Origin: Cognataquiflexum aquatile
Lineage (GTDB): Bacteria > Bacteroidota > Bacteroidia > Cytophagales > Cyclobacteriaceae
Assembly (NCBI RefSeq): GCF_003316845.1
Contig: NZ_QMIK01000006.1
Span: forward strand, 1-64,000
Direction: 5' to 3'
DNA: 64,000 nt
Position 1 is the stretch's first letter. Every line of letters starts with the position of its first letter. Of this stretch, positions 45,060-53,583 are shown piece by piece. The notes below the pieces were generated by a model. The model saw only the letters and a program-made list of their open reading frames with translations, was not told the DNA's origin and did not search any database. A program made the position numbers and the translations under genes.

Positions 45060-46469
45060 TCAATCCTTCCCCATCAATTCCTGCTCGATCTGTTCCAAAG
45101 TCTTGCCTTTGGTCTCAGGCAGGACAAAGTAGATCACCACAAATCCAAAGGCGCAGATGGCGCCGTACAGCCAAAAGTTATTGGCCCAACCCAGGTTTTC
45201 TTTGATCGTGGGAAAAGTATAAGTCAGGGAAAAATTTCCCACCCAATGTGCCAAAGCGGCGATGGAAATCGCAGCCCCGCGGATCCTTGTAGGAAATATC
45301 TCGGACAAAACCACCCAAAGCAGCGGTGCGAGGGTGAAGGAATAAAACATGACATTGGCAAGTACCAGAAAAACTACCGGCAAGCCACCCTGTCCTGTGT
45401 AAAAGGAATAACCGATAAAAAGATAGATGATGGCCATAGCCGATGTGCCCGTCAGAAGGAGCTTTTTTCTGCCAAATCGGTCCACCGTAAAAATGGTAAT
45501 GAAAACCGAAAGTACCATTACCCCACCGATCACAACGATATTGAGCATCATCTGCTTGAGGTTATAGCCAGCCGCCTGAAAGATATCCGCAGCGTAATAT
45601 ATCACCACATTCAGTCCGCTCCATTGCTGAAGAAAAGAAAGGAAAATTCCGATTCCCAAGAGCCTGATGATTCTTTTATTGAGAAGTTCTTTGAAATTGA
45701 CTTTGGCAAGGCTCTCCTCATCGACTGTGGATTTGATTTCGGTGATGGCAAGGTCTGCATAAAATTTCCCTCCGATTTTTTCAAGAATCTTCCTTGCTTT
45801 GGTCTCTTGGTTGTTTTTGACAAGCCATCTTGCGCTTTCGGGCACAAAAAACATCAAGACAAAAAACAACAGCGCGGGAATGGCTTCCACACCAAACATC
45901 CACCTCCAGCCATATTGCCCACTCCAGCTTGTCGCCAGGGTCGCAAAATCCGGATTGTCGGGCAGAGAATTGTCCAAAAGTGAAATCTGCCAGTTGACAA
46001 CCTGCGCCAATAGCACGCCAATCATCACCAAAAGCTGCATCAGGGTGACAAACATGCCCCGCTTCTCAGGTGGTGCCACTTCTGCGATGTACAGCGGTGA
46101 CAGGTTGAGGGCGATGCCCATAGCAACACCACCTACGATACGGTAAAAATTGAACCACCAGAAAGTATCGCCCAGGGCGGTCCCGATCGCTGAAACTGAA
46201 AAGAGAAAACCCGAAAATATCAGGAGCTTTTTTCTTCCCAATTTGTCGCTGAGGAAGATGCAGAGCAGGGCACCGGCCATACAGCCTACGAGTGCGGAAC
46301 TTGTCCCCCAACCTTGATCAGCAGGAGAAGTGATGTTGAAATAGGGTTCATAAAATGGCTTGGCGCCACCGATTACCACCCAATCATAGCCAAAAAGAAA
46401 ACCGCCTAGGGCAGCAGTCATGCTGATAAGCCAGATGTAAGTTTGGTTGTAGCTGATTTTTTGGTCCAT
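45060..46469 (-). CDS. sugar porter family MFS transporter
   Basis: This is a 469-residue proton-linked sugar transporter with twelve membrane spans. Family signatures are GGFLFGYDWVVIGGA in span 1, DKLGRKKLL between spans 2 and 3, PESARWLV before the central loop, FLQQWSGLNVVIYYA in span 7, DRFGRKKLLLTG, and PETKGKTLEQIE after span 12. The QQ-SG-N motif in span 7 is the hexose-binding signature. Start is the ATG at 46467-46469, since the upstream part is not protein-like. No sugar kinase or isomerase is adjacent. Confidence 0.92.
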   Translation of the reverse strand: MDQKISYNQTYIWLISMTAALGGFLFGYDWVVIGGAKPFYEPYFNITSPADQGWGTSSALVGCMAGALLCIFLSDKLGRKKLLIFSGFLFSVSAIGTALGDTFWWFNFYRIVGGVAMGIALNLSPLYIAEVAPPEKRGMFVTLMQLLVMIGVLLAQVVNWQISLLDNSLPDNPDFATLATSWSGQYGWRWMFGVEAIPALLFFVLMFFVPESARWLVKNNQETKARKILEKIGGKFYADLAITEIKSTVDEESLAKVNFKELLNKRIIRLLGIGIFLSFLQQWSGLNVVIYYAADIFQAAGYNLKQMMLNIVVIGGVMVLSVFITIFTVDRFGRKKLLLTGTSAMAIIYLFIGYSFYTGQGGLPVVFLVLANVMFYSFTLAPLLWVVLSEIFPTRIRGAAISIAALAHWVGNFSLTYTFPTIKENLGWANNFWLYGAICAFGFVVIYFVLPETKGKTLEQIEQELMGKD

Positions 46470-46728
46470 AGTGGTTTGGGTTTGGGAATTCCAATTTAAG
46501 GTGCTGAGCCGAATTTGCAAGAGGGGTTAGGGGGAAAAAGGCTGAAATAGAACAGTGAAACAGGTGTTTATTTGCAAAAAATCAAATCGGACAAACAAAT
46601 CAGGATGTAAACAGGAAAAGTTGGCTTTATTTTTTTGAATGATTTCAATTATCAATAAATTGTTCGGAATTATGGGCGGAAACCGAAAAGCCATCAGAGT
46701 AGGTGAAAAATTTTGATATAATTTTGAC

Positions 46729-47280
46729 ATGAAAGTATTTCTTTTTGGGGTTTTGTTTTTGGGCCTTGTATTGATGCAATTGGAGGTCAATGCACAGGGA
46801 ATAGGAGTGAGGGCAGGTTATCAGACGGCAAGTACTACTAACAACGGGAATCAGGTTGCGGGTAGTTTGGGAAGTTTTTACTTAGGTGGGTACAAAAACA
46901 TCAAGCTCGGAGTAGGTGATTTGTTGAGACTGAACACCGGATTGGAATACATGCAAAACGGGCACAGAACCAACGACGCCAATTTTAGAAGTATCAATTA
47001 CCTCAGCATTCCTCTTGGGCTCAGGGCAAAACTAGGACCTCTATATGCTCAAGGCGGTATCAATGCCAATTTTAAAATCGGGGAAAAATATGAAGTCAAT
47101 AGTCAGAGTGTCTTGAATGATACCAACAGAACCAGTTCTTTTGATATGCCTGTTCATATCGGAGTAGGATTCAGGCTGTTTATCATTGATATAGAGGCAA
47201 GATACCACCACGGTTTTATGGATGTCAACAACGGAAACAAGAATTCATACCTGCAAATTGGTGCAGCTTTTGGGTTTTGA
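46729..47280 (+). CDS. small outer-membrane beta-barrel protein
   Basis: This is a 183-residue exported protein with a signal peptide (about 1-22, VNAQG) and an eight-strand-type barrel of the PorT/OmpW-like kind (GVRAGYQTAS, LLRLNTGLEYMQNGHR, YLSIPLGLRAKLGPLYAQGG, IGVGFRLFIIDIEARYHHG) ending in an aromatic residue (GAAFGF). Role unknown. It is followed by a terminator. Confidence 0.75.
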   Translation: MKVFLFGVLFLGLVLMQLEVNAQGIGVRAGYQTASTTNNGNQVAGSLGSFYLGGYKNIKLGVGDLLRLNTGLEYMQNGHRTNDANFRSINYLSIPLGLRAKLGPLYAQGGINANFKIGEKYEVNSQSVLNDTNRTSSFDMPVHIGVGFRLFIIDIEARYHHGFMDVNNGNKNSYLQIGAAFGF

Positions 47281-47308
47281 CCGTCTGAAGATTCTTTGAT
47301 TTTCAGTG

Positions 47309-47337
47309 AAAAAGGAAGGGTTTAACTTCCTTTTTTT
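47309..47337 (+). terminator. rho-independent terminator
   Basis: AAAAAGGAAG (47309-47318) pairs with CTTCCTTTTT (47326-47335) around a 7-base loop and is followed by T bases. Confidence 0.75.
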
Positions 47338-47474
47338 GTTTTTAATTCTTATTCAGCACCGGTTTGATTTTGCGTTTGAATTTGACATATTTGTTGGATT
47401 AGGTCAAATGGGATTTTATTCCTTTCAGGTGAATTCCTTACAATAAATCCATTGGAAGACCTTTTTATTAGATT

Positions 47475-48215
47475 ATGAAAAAAGTAGTGGTTTTAATGAT
47501 TTTTGGGATGTCAATCCTGAAACCTGATTTTACCTTTTCCCAAGGAGATACCCAGCTTTGGCTGACTTATAACAACCAGACGAGGCTTTCCGACAAATGG
47601 GGTTATACATTTGATCTGAATTACAGGACACGGGGATTTTTTCCATTCAACTCTACCCTGACAGCTGCCCGAGTCGGAGCCAATTACTTTGTTAATAATC
47701 GATTGAGGATTTCCGGGGGATATGCCTGGTTTGGGACCTATATTTCTGATTTTGATATCAATTGGCTTCCGGAACATAGACTTTGGCAGCAAATTCAATG
47801 GACAATTCCCAAATCAAAGTTTCAGTTGGTGCACCGATTCAGACTTGAACAGCGCTTCAGGCAGGAATTGGTCCGTTATCCAGCTACAGACCCAACCTAT
47901 GCCTACACCACAAGAGCACGATACATGATCCAATTGCAGGGTTTATTGCTACCACCCAAAACGCCGGACGGATTTCAGCTCAGTTGGCAGGCGGCCAATG
48001 AAATCATGTTTCACAGTGGGGATATCATAAGCAGTCAAATGTTCAACCAAAACAGGACTTTGGCGGGTGTGGTGATTTCACCCAGCCGCAAATTTGACTT
48101 TGCTGTATTGTACCAATTGATCATGCAATACCAGCCGGTGCTTGATAAAGTGGAGGACATTCATTCCATCAGGTTGACGGCTTTTCATAATTTGGATTAC
48201 CGCAAAAAGAGATAA
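47475..48215 (+). CDS. DUF2490-family outer-membrane protein
   Basis: This is a 246-residue protein with a signal peptide (about 1-22, TFSQG). The barrel body has WLTYNNQTRLSDKWGYTFD, NNRLRISGGYAWFGTY, FQLVHRFRLEQRFRQE and the C-terminal LYQLIMQY, as in DUF2490 proteins. These are common, uncharacterised Bacteroidota outer-membrane proteins. It is a single gene. Confidence 0.8.
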   Translation: MKKVVVLMIFGMSILKPDFTFSQGDTQLWLTYNNQTRLSDKWGYTFDLNYRTRGFFPFNSTLTAARVGANYFVNNRLRISGGYAWFGTYISDFDINWLPEHRLWQQIQWTIPKSKFQLVHRFRLEQRFRQELVRYPATDPTYAYTTRARYMIQLQGLLLPPKTPDGFQLSWQAANEIMFHSGDIISSQMFNQNRTLAGVVISPSRKFDFAVLYQLIMQYQPVLDKVEDIHSIRLTAFHNLDYRKKR

Positions 48216-48324
48216 GGCGGGATATTCCCGGAATCAGCATAAATTTCATAAATTGAAATTGATTCTGCCTTCATCAGACCAAAGGTAACCTCAGCGCAGT
48301 TTCCGTTATCCTCTTTCCTATTTT

Positions 48325-48780
48325 ATGAAAAAATCATTTTTCCTGATTTTCTTGATCCTGTTTTCTTGCAGTTCATTTTTGGTGGCCCAAAACACCAAAT
48401 TGACAGAGAAAACCAAAAGTGAACTCGTGGCTTTGATTGGCTCGTATTCAGAAGCAAGGGACAAAAATGACACGGTTTTGCTGAAATCAATTCTGACAGC
48501 AGAGGTGGACCAATTGGTTTCATCAGGAGAATGGAGGGAGGGTATCTCCAAGGCCGTTGAAGGAATGCAGCGGAGTTCAACCACCAATGTGGGCACAAGA
48601 ACATTGACAGTAGAAAAGTGTCGATTGCTCCATCCTGAGGTCGGAATTGTAGATGCGAGGTATCAGATTGAAAGTGGGGATGGGTCTATCCGAAAAATGT
48701 GGAGCACCTTTTTCGTGGTCAGGGAAAAAGGTAAATGGAAAATCTCCGCCATCAGGAATATGCTTCCGACTACTCAATAA
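48325..48780 (+). CDS. exported SnoaL/NTF2-like protein
   Basis: This is a 151-residue protein with a signal peptide (to about 22, VAQ); a Cys at 12 in SCSS could alternatively be a lipobox. The mature domain is NTF2-like (about 25-148): LTEKTKSELVALIGSYSEARDKNDT, then MWSTFFVVREKGKWKISAIRN. This fold is used for many small-molecule enzymes and binding proteins. The MscS gene starts 27 bases downstream, so they may be co-transcribed. Confidence 0.75.
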   Translation: MKKSFFLIFLILFSCSSFLVAQNTKLTEKTKSELVALIGSYSEARDKNDTVLLKSILTAEVDQLVSSGEWREGISKAVEGMQRSSTTNVGTRTLTVEKCRLLHPEVGIVDARYQIESGDGSIRKMWSTFFVVREKGKWKISAIRNMLPTTQ

Positions 48781-48807
48781 ATGTTTTGATATTTTATAAA
48801 TTTCCAA

Positions 48808-50484
48808 ATGACTAGATTCAACAAGATTGTTCTGAAAGGCTCCCTTTTTGTTTTGATTTTTCACCTGTTTGTGTTGGCTGCATTTTCACAAAGTGACAGT
48901 ACGGCTGTGGATAGGGAAGGGATGCGAAAGGGTATCCAAGGATTCCCTGTTTTGGGTGTCATGAATGATACTGTATTTTATGTTTACATCAAGATGGGAG
49001 CTTCCACTCCAAGTGAAAGGGCCAAGCATATAACTGAAAAAATCAGAAGATTGTACGAGGATCCTAATTTCAGTGTGGACTCCTTGACCATTGTCGAATC
49101 CGAAAATACGGTGGACCTTGTTTACCGTGACATTATCGTGACGAGCGTATCACCTCAGGATGCTGCTATATATGATTTAAGCCTGTATGAAATATCAGGG
49201 GAGGCCAAGAGGAGAATTTCACAATCGGTCAAAAACGCCCTCGAAGAGCGCAAATTGAGCAAAATCCTGTTTAGGGTATTGTATACCTTTATCATGTTTT
49301 TGGTTGCCTTTCTTTTGTATTGGCTTATCAATAAAGGCTATTCGGCCATTCTTAAATACCTTAGAAAAAACCGGGATAGGTTTCTCAAAAACCTTACTTA
49401 TAAGGATTATACATTTTTGACAGCAGAACAAGAATTGAGGGCAATTCTTGTTTTCCTGAAGGGAGTTAGATTGTTTTTTTTCGTTGTCCTAGGGTATTTA
49501 GTCTTATCCATTGGGTTCAGTATTTTCCCTCTAACCAGAGGATGGGCTGCTGCTTTGTTGGGATTGGTTTGGTCCCCTTTCAGGTCGATTTTCCTTGCGG
49601 TTTGGGATTACCTTCCAAACTTGGTTACCATTTTGGTGATTTCTGTAGTGATGCATTATTTCATCCTTTTTGTCAGGTATATTTTCTTAGAAATTGAAGC
49701 AGAGAAACTAAAATTTTCCGGATTCCATTCGGATTGGGCCATGCCTACCTATGGCATTGTCAGGGTACTGTTATATGCATTCACTTTAGTGCTGATTTTC
49801 CCCCATTTGCCGGGTTCAGATTCCAATGTTTTCAGAGGAGTTTCGGTTTTTATAGGAGTACTTTTTTCCCTTGGCTCTTCTACCGCCATAGCCAATATGG
49901 TGGCAGGATTGGTGATCACCTACATGCGTCCTTTCAAAATCGGAGATAGGATCAAAATTGGGGATATTACAGGGATAGTGTTGGAAAAGACACTTTTGGT
50001 TACCAGGATCCGAACCATCAAAAACGAGGAAATCACCGTACCCAACTCTTCCGTACTTGGGGGGAACACTATCAATTATACCACTTTGGCCAAAACTGAG
50101 GGACTGATAATCAATACCACTGTAACCATCGGCTACGATGTCCCATGGAGGGAAACGCATGCAGCTTTGATAGAAGCTGCTTCGAGAACAGATTTGTTAT
50201 TGAAAGAGCCGCCACCATTTGTATTTCAGACAAGTTTAGATGATTTCTATGTTTCCTACCAAATAAATGCCTACTCAAGGGAATCTATAGGAATGGCAAG
50301 GGTATACTCAGAGCTGCATCAAAATATCCAGGATGTATTTTTCGAAAGAGGAATAGAAATCATGTCGCCGCATTACCGTGCCGCAAGGGATGGGAATATG
50401 ACTACCATTCCTGCCAATTACCTTCCCCAGGATTATCAGGTACCGGCATTTAATGTCAAAATGGATCAAAAAAAAGACATTTGA
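48808..50484 (+). CDS. MscS-family mechanosensitive channel
   Basis: This is a 558-residue inner-membrane channel. After a signal peptide and a periplasmic domain (about 30-145), membrane spans lie near 150-172, 213-235, 245-295, 315-333 and 345-370. The pore helix is SLGSSTAIANMVAGLVITYM. The MscS beta-domain follows with FKIGDRIKIGDITGIVLEKT and VPNSSVLGGNTINYT (about 375-430), then the alpha/beta domain. It opens when membrane tension rises and protects against osmotic shock. Confidence 0.92.
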   Translation: MTRFNKIVLKGSLFVLIFHLFVLAAFSQSDSTAVDREGMRKGIQGFPVLGVMNDTVFYVYIKMGASTPSERAKHITEKIRRLYEDPNFSVDSLTIVESENTVDLVYRDIIVTSVSPQDAAIYDLSLYEISGEAKRRISQSVKNALEERKLSKILFRVLYTFIMFLVAFLLYWLINKGYSAILKYLRKNRDRFLKNLTYKDYTFLTAEQELRAILVFLKGVRLFFFVVLGYLVLSIGFSIFPLTRGWAAALLGLVWSPFRSIFLAVWDYLPNLVTILVISVVMHYFILFVRYIFLEIEAEKLKFSGFHSDWAMPTYGIVRVLLYAFTLVLIFPHLPGSDSNVFRGVSVFIGVLFSLGSSTAIANMVAGLVITYMRPFKIGDRIKIGDITGIVLEKTLLVTRIRTIKNEEITVPNSSVLGGNTINYTTLAKTEGLIINTTVTIGYDVPWRETHAALIEAASRTDLLLKEPPPFVFQTSLDDFYVSYQINAYSRESIGMARVYSELHQNIQDVFFERGIEIMSPHYRAARDGNMTTIPANYLPQDYQVPAFNVKMDQKKDI

Positions 50485-50528
50485 TTCCTTTGCTTTCAGA
50501 ATCTAACAGCGGTCAAATATTTTCAAAA

Positions 50529-50984
50529 ATGCTTACTATTGTTCGTACCAACTCCCAAAACGCTGATTTCATCGGACTGGTCAAGTACCTCGATGCCGGA
50601 CTCGCTGTCACTGATGGGGAAGACCATGCTTTCTACAATCAATTCAATAAAATTGATAATATCAAATACGTCACGGTCGCGTATGAAAATGAAGTGGCTG
50701 TTGGCTGCGGTGCCATCAAGGAATTTTCTGAAGGGAGCATGGAAGTCAAGCGGATGTTTGTACTTCCCGAGCAAAGAGGAGTTGGTATTGCCAAGAAAAT
50801 CCTTTCTGATCTTGAAACCTGGGCTGCAGAATTGGGTTATTCCAGATGTATCCTAGAGACTGGCATAAGACAAGTGGAAGCAGTGGCATTGTACAAAAAA
50901 AGCGGTTATAGCATCATTCCCAATTACGGTCAGTATGCTGGAGTTGAAAACAGCATCTGTTTTGAAAAAGTACTCAAACCATAA
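50529..50984 (+). CDS. GNAT-family N-acetyltransferase
   Basis: This is a 151-residue acetyltransferase with the Gcn5-related fold. The acetyl-CoA binding motif is VLPEQRGVGIAKKILSDLE, and ETGIRQVEAVALYKKSGY follows. The ATG at 50529 is preferred; a TTG-started frame overlapping the MscS stop is possible. Substrate unknown. Confidence 0.87.
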   Translation: MLTIVRTNSQNADFIGLVKYLDAGLAVTDGEDHAFYNQFNKIDNIKYVTVAYENEVAVGCGAIKEFSEGSMEVKRMFVLPEQRGVGIAKKILSDLETWAAELGYSRCILETGIRQVEAVALYKKSGYSIIPNYGQYAGVENSICFEKVLKP

Positions 50985-51007
50985 CCATCCCATAAATCAA
51001 AGTATCA

Positions 51008-52144
51008 TTGAATCAGGAATTTGACTATATCATCGCAGGGGCAGGAGCGGCAGGTCTGAGTTTGGCGCTTTATATTTTGGAAGAACCCGCGCTCAAAGAC
51101 AAGCAGGTTTTGGTTCTGGATAAACATGTCAAAAACAGCAATGACCGTACCTGGTGTTTTTGGCAAAAGGAGCCAAGTCCATTTGACCAAATTCTGCATG
51201 CAAGTTGGGACGAGCTCTATTTTCATTCTCCTGTTTTTTCCAAGGTTCTGGAAATCCAACCCTATCGCTACAAAATGCTCCGTAGCAGGGATTTTTATGA
51301 GTTCTGTTTGGGTAAAATAAAAGAGTCTAAAAACTTCAGCTTTGTTCAGGAGGATATCAAAGAAATGATGGCCGATGGAACTGTCATCTGTCAGGGACAA
51401 ACATTTAAAGGAAAGTATATTTTCAACAGTGCCTTTGTGTCTATTCCCAAGACCACCGGCAAACACCATTTGCTGCAGCATTTCACCGGATGGTTTGTCA
51501 AAAGTCCGGAGGCTATTTTTGATCCCCAACGGCCGGTTTTGATGGATTTCCGGATTGACCAAAAGGGGGATTGCAGGTTTATGTATGTGTTGCCAAAAAA
51601 TGAGCATCAAGCCTTGGTGGAGTATACCATCTTTTCAGACAGTCTTCTCGAGGAAGCGGAATATAAGGCCGCCCTGGAAACATATTGTCGGGAGGTTTTG
51701 AAATTGGATTCCTACGAAATTGAAGAAACGGAGTACGGCGTCATTCCGATGACCAACGAACCGATTCCCAAAACCCAAAGCGGGCATGTCATCAATATCG
51801 GTACCGCAGGAGGCCATACCAAAGCCTCAACAGGCTATACTTTTTCTTTTACCCAAAAGAAATGCAGAAAGATTGCCGCCAACTTAGCTGACAACAAACT
51901 ACCCTTGGATGGACTTGACAGCAAATTTGACAAGTACCTCCTTTATGACTCCATCTTTTTAAGGGTTTTGTCAGAGAAGAACTTTCCTGCTTGGCGTGTT
52001 TTCAGCGAACTTTTCGAAAAGCTTCCGCCAAAAACAGTATTTGATTTCCTGGATGAAAACACCAACCTATTGACGGACATCAGGGTCATGAACTCCACCC
52101 ATATCCCTACATTTCTCAAAGCCGCATTAAAAGAGGTCCTCTGA
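51008..52144 (+). CDS. crtY: lycopene beta-cyclase (CrtY type)
   Basis: This is an FAD-dependent flavoprotein of 378 residues, lycopene cyclase family. The dinucleotide-binding motif is YIIAGAGAAGLSLALYIL (about 7-24), followed by NDRTWCFW, typical of CrtY. Other blocks are EYTIFSDSLL, YGVIPMT and INIGTAGGHTKASTGYTF. It closes the ends of lycopene to give beta-carotene and implies yellow-orange pigment. No other carotenoid gene is adjacent. It appears to start with TTG; no ATG or GTG upstream in frame fits. Confidence 0.9.
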   Translation: MNQEFDYIIAGAGAAGLSLALYILEEPALKDKQVLVLDKHVKNSNDRTWCFWQKEPSPFDQILHASWDELYFHSPVFSKVLEIQPYRYKMLRSRDFYEFCLGKIKESKNFSFVQEDIKEMMADGTVICQGQTFKGKYIFNSAFVSIPKTTGKHHLLQHFTGWFVKSPEAIFDPQRPVLMDFRIDQKGDCRFMYVLPKNEHQALVEYTIFSDSLLEEAEYKAALETYCREVLKLDSYEIEETEYGVIPMTNEPIPKTQSGHVINIGTAGGHTKASTGYTFSFTQKKCRKIAANLADNKLPLDGLDSKFDKYLLYDSIFLRVLSEKNFPAWRVFSELFEKLPPKTVFDFLDENTNLLTDIRVMNSTHIPTFLKAALKEVL

Positions 52145-52256
52145 TTTATTCAAATGATGGAATTACAGAAATCATGTTTTTTAATTCCGATAATCACAAA
52201 ACCCTTTTCAAATGATTGGCAGAAAGCCATCTTTAAACTTTTCAAAAAATATCCCC

Positions 52257-53402
52257 ATGAAACCATCTCATCTCCACATGTCGACAAATAAATTCCTTAC
52301 AGCAGTTTTGTTTTTTTCTTTTGTCATCGTCGGATTTGATTCCTATGGACAGGAGATGAGTTTTGAGGAATACAATCCACCTTCGACATTGGTTGTGCCT
52401 GAAAACCCGATCAAAAGAGCCAAATTCCCATTTATTGACATCCATAGCCATCAGTGGAATGTGTCACAGGAAAGGGTCAATATCTTGGTCAAGGAAATGA
52501 ATGAACTCAATATGGCTGTCATGGTCAACCTCAGCGGCCGGGGTAGGGGAGCAGCCGGAGACATTGATGGACAGGAATATATGTATTCGATGATCAGGAG
52601 GTTTAATGGTGTCGCACCTGGAAGGTTTATAGTATTTACCAATTTATCATTCAGGGAATTTGGTGCTCCTGGTTGGATTGAGAAAGCTGTGGCCGATTTG
52701 GAAAAAGATGTTCAGAACGGAGCCAATGGATTGAAAATCTATAAGAGCCTTGGTTTGTCTACCAAAGATATTAATGGTGTACGTGTGCCGATAGATCATC
52801 CTGACTTGGATCCGGTTTGGAAAAAATGCGGAGAACTTGGGATTCCTGTGATCATCCATGCTGCAGATCCTGAGGCTTTTTGGCAGCCATTGGATGCCAA
52901 CAACGAAAGATGGTTAGAATTGAAACTAAATCCGGGAAGGAAGAGAAGCGATACTGACCCTGCACCTTTTGATCAGATCATTGCTGAGCAGCATCATGTA
53001 TTTAAGAAGCATCCAAAAACCACTTTCATCAATGCCCACATGGGTTGGATGGCCAATGACCTTGACAAAGCAAGTGCGCACCTTGATATGTATCCCAATG
53101 TGGTTTTCGGGATAGGTGCGATCATCGCAGAGTTTGGAAGACAACCAAAGCGTGCCAACCGGTTTTTTAACGAGTATCAGGACAGGATCCTTTTTGCGAA
53201 AGATGCCTACAACAAAGAAGAATTCTACACTTACTTCCGGGTATTGGAAACAGAGGACGAATATTTTCCCTATTACAAAAAGTACCACGCTTTTTGGAGC
53301 ATGTATGGACTTGGGCTATCGGATGAAGTCCTGAAGAAAGTTTACTACAAAAACGCACTAAGGATCATCCCAAATATTGACAAGAGTGGTTTTCCGGATT
53401 GA
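52257..53402 (+). CDS. exported amidohydrolase-family (TIM-barrel) protein
   Basis: This is a 381-residue amidohydrolase-2-type protein with a signal peptide (hydrophobic about 12-27, SYG-QE). The metal-binding start is FIDIHSHQW (His63, His65). GIPVIIHAADPEAFW supplies the next histidine, and NAHMGW and ILFAKDAY the rest; the last position has KDAY where an aspartate is expected and it is present. Family members hydrolyse or decarboxylate small molecules. The start may be 52257 or 52278. The gene ends at a strong terminator. Confidence 0.85.
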   Translation: MKPSHLHMSTNKFLTAVLFFSFVIVGFDSYGQEMSFEEYNPPSTLVVPENPIKRAKFPFIDIHSHQWNVSQERVNILVKEMNELNMAVMVNLSGRGRGAAGDIDGQEYMYSMIRRFNGVAPGRFIVFTNLSFREFGAPGWIEKAVADLEKDVQNGANGLKIYKSLGLSTKDINGVRVPIDHPDLDPVWKKCGELGIPVIIHAADPEAFWQPLDANNERWLELKLNPGRKRSDTDPAPFDQIIAEQHHVFKKHPKTTFINAHMGWMANDLDKASAHLDMYPNVVFGIGAIIAEFGRQPKRANRFFNEYQDRILFAKDAYNKEEFYTYFRVLETEDEYFPYYKKYHAFWSMYGLGLSDEVLKKVYYKNALRIIPNIDKSGFPD

Positions 53403-53502
53403 GAATCAAATCCAATTAAAATCTAGAGATAAACAGAAGTAGGAGTTATCAATAGTTTGGAAGCTTCATTGTTAAAGAATCCTAAAAATCTGAAATTCAT
53501 CA

Positions 53503-53533
53503 AAATGCAATCCTCATGGGTTGCATTTTTTGT
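53503..53533 (+). terminator. rho-independent terminator
   Basis: AAAATGCAATCC (53503-53514) and GGGTTGCATTTT (53519-53530) pair with one G-T pair around TCAT, followed by T bases. Confidence 0.8.
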
Positions 53534-53583
53534 TTAGTTTAGCTTGTACTATTTGAATTGATCTTCAAATCAACTTTCTAATA

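Noticed and set aside
45033-45983. 316-codon plus-strand frame
   Set aside because: It lies antisense inside the sugar transporter gene, whose twelve spans and signatures are clear; the antisense frame is rich in His, Lys and Gln with no motif.
46719-46726. TAATTTTG as a promoter element for the small barrel gene at 46729
   Set aside because: It lies only 2 bases before the ATG, leaving no room for a transcript start upstream of the gene.
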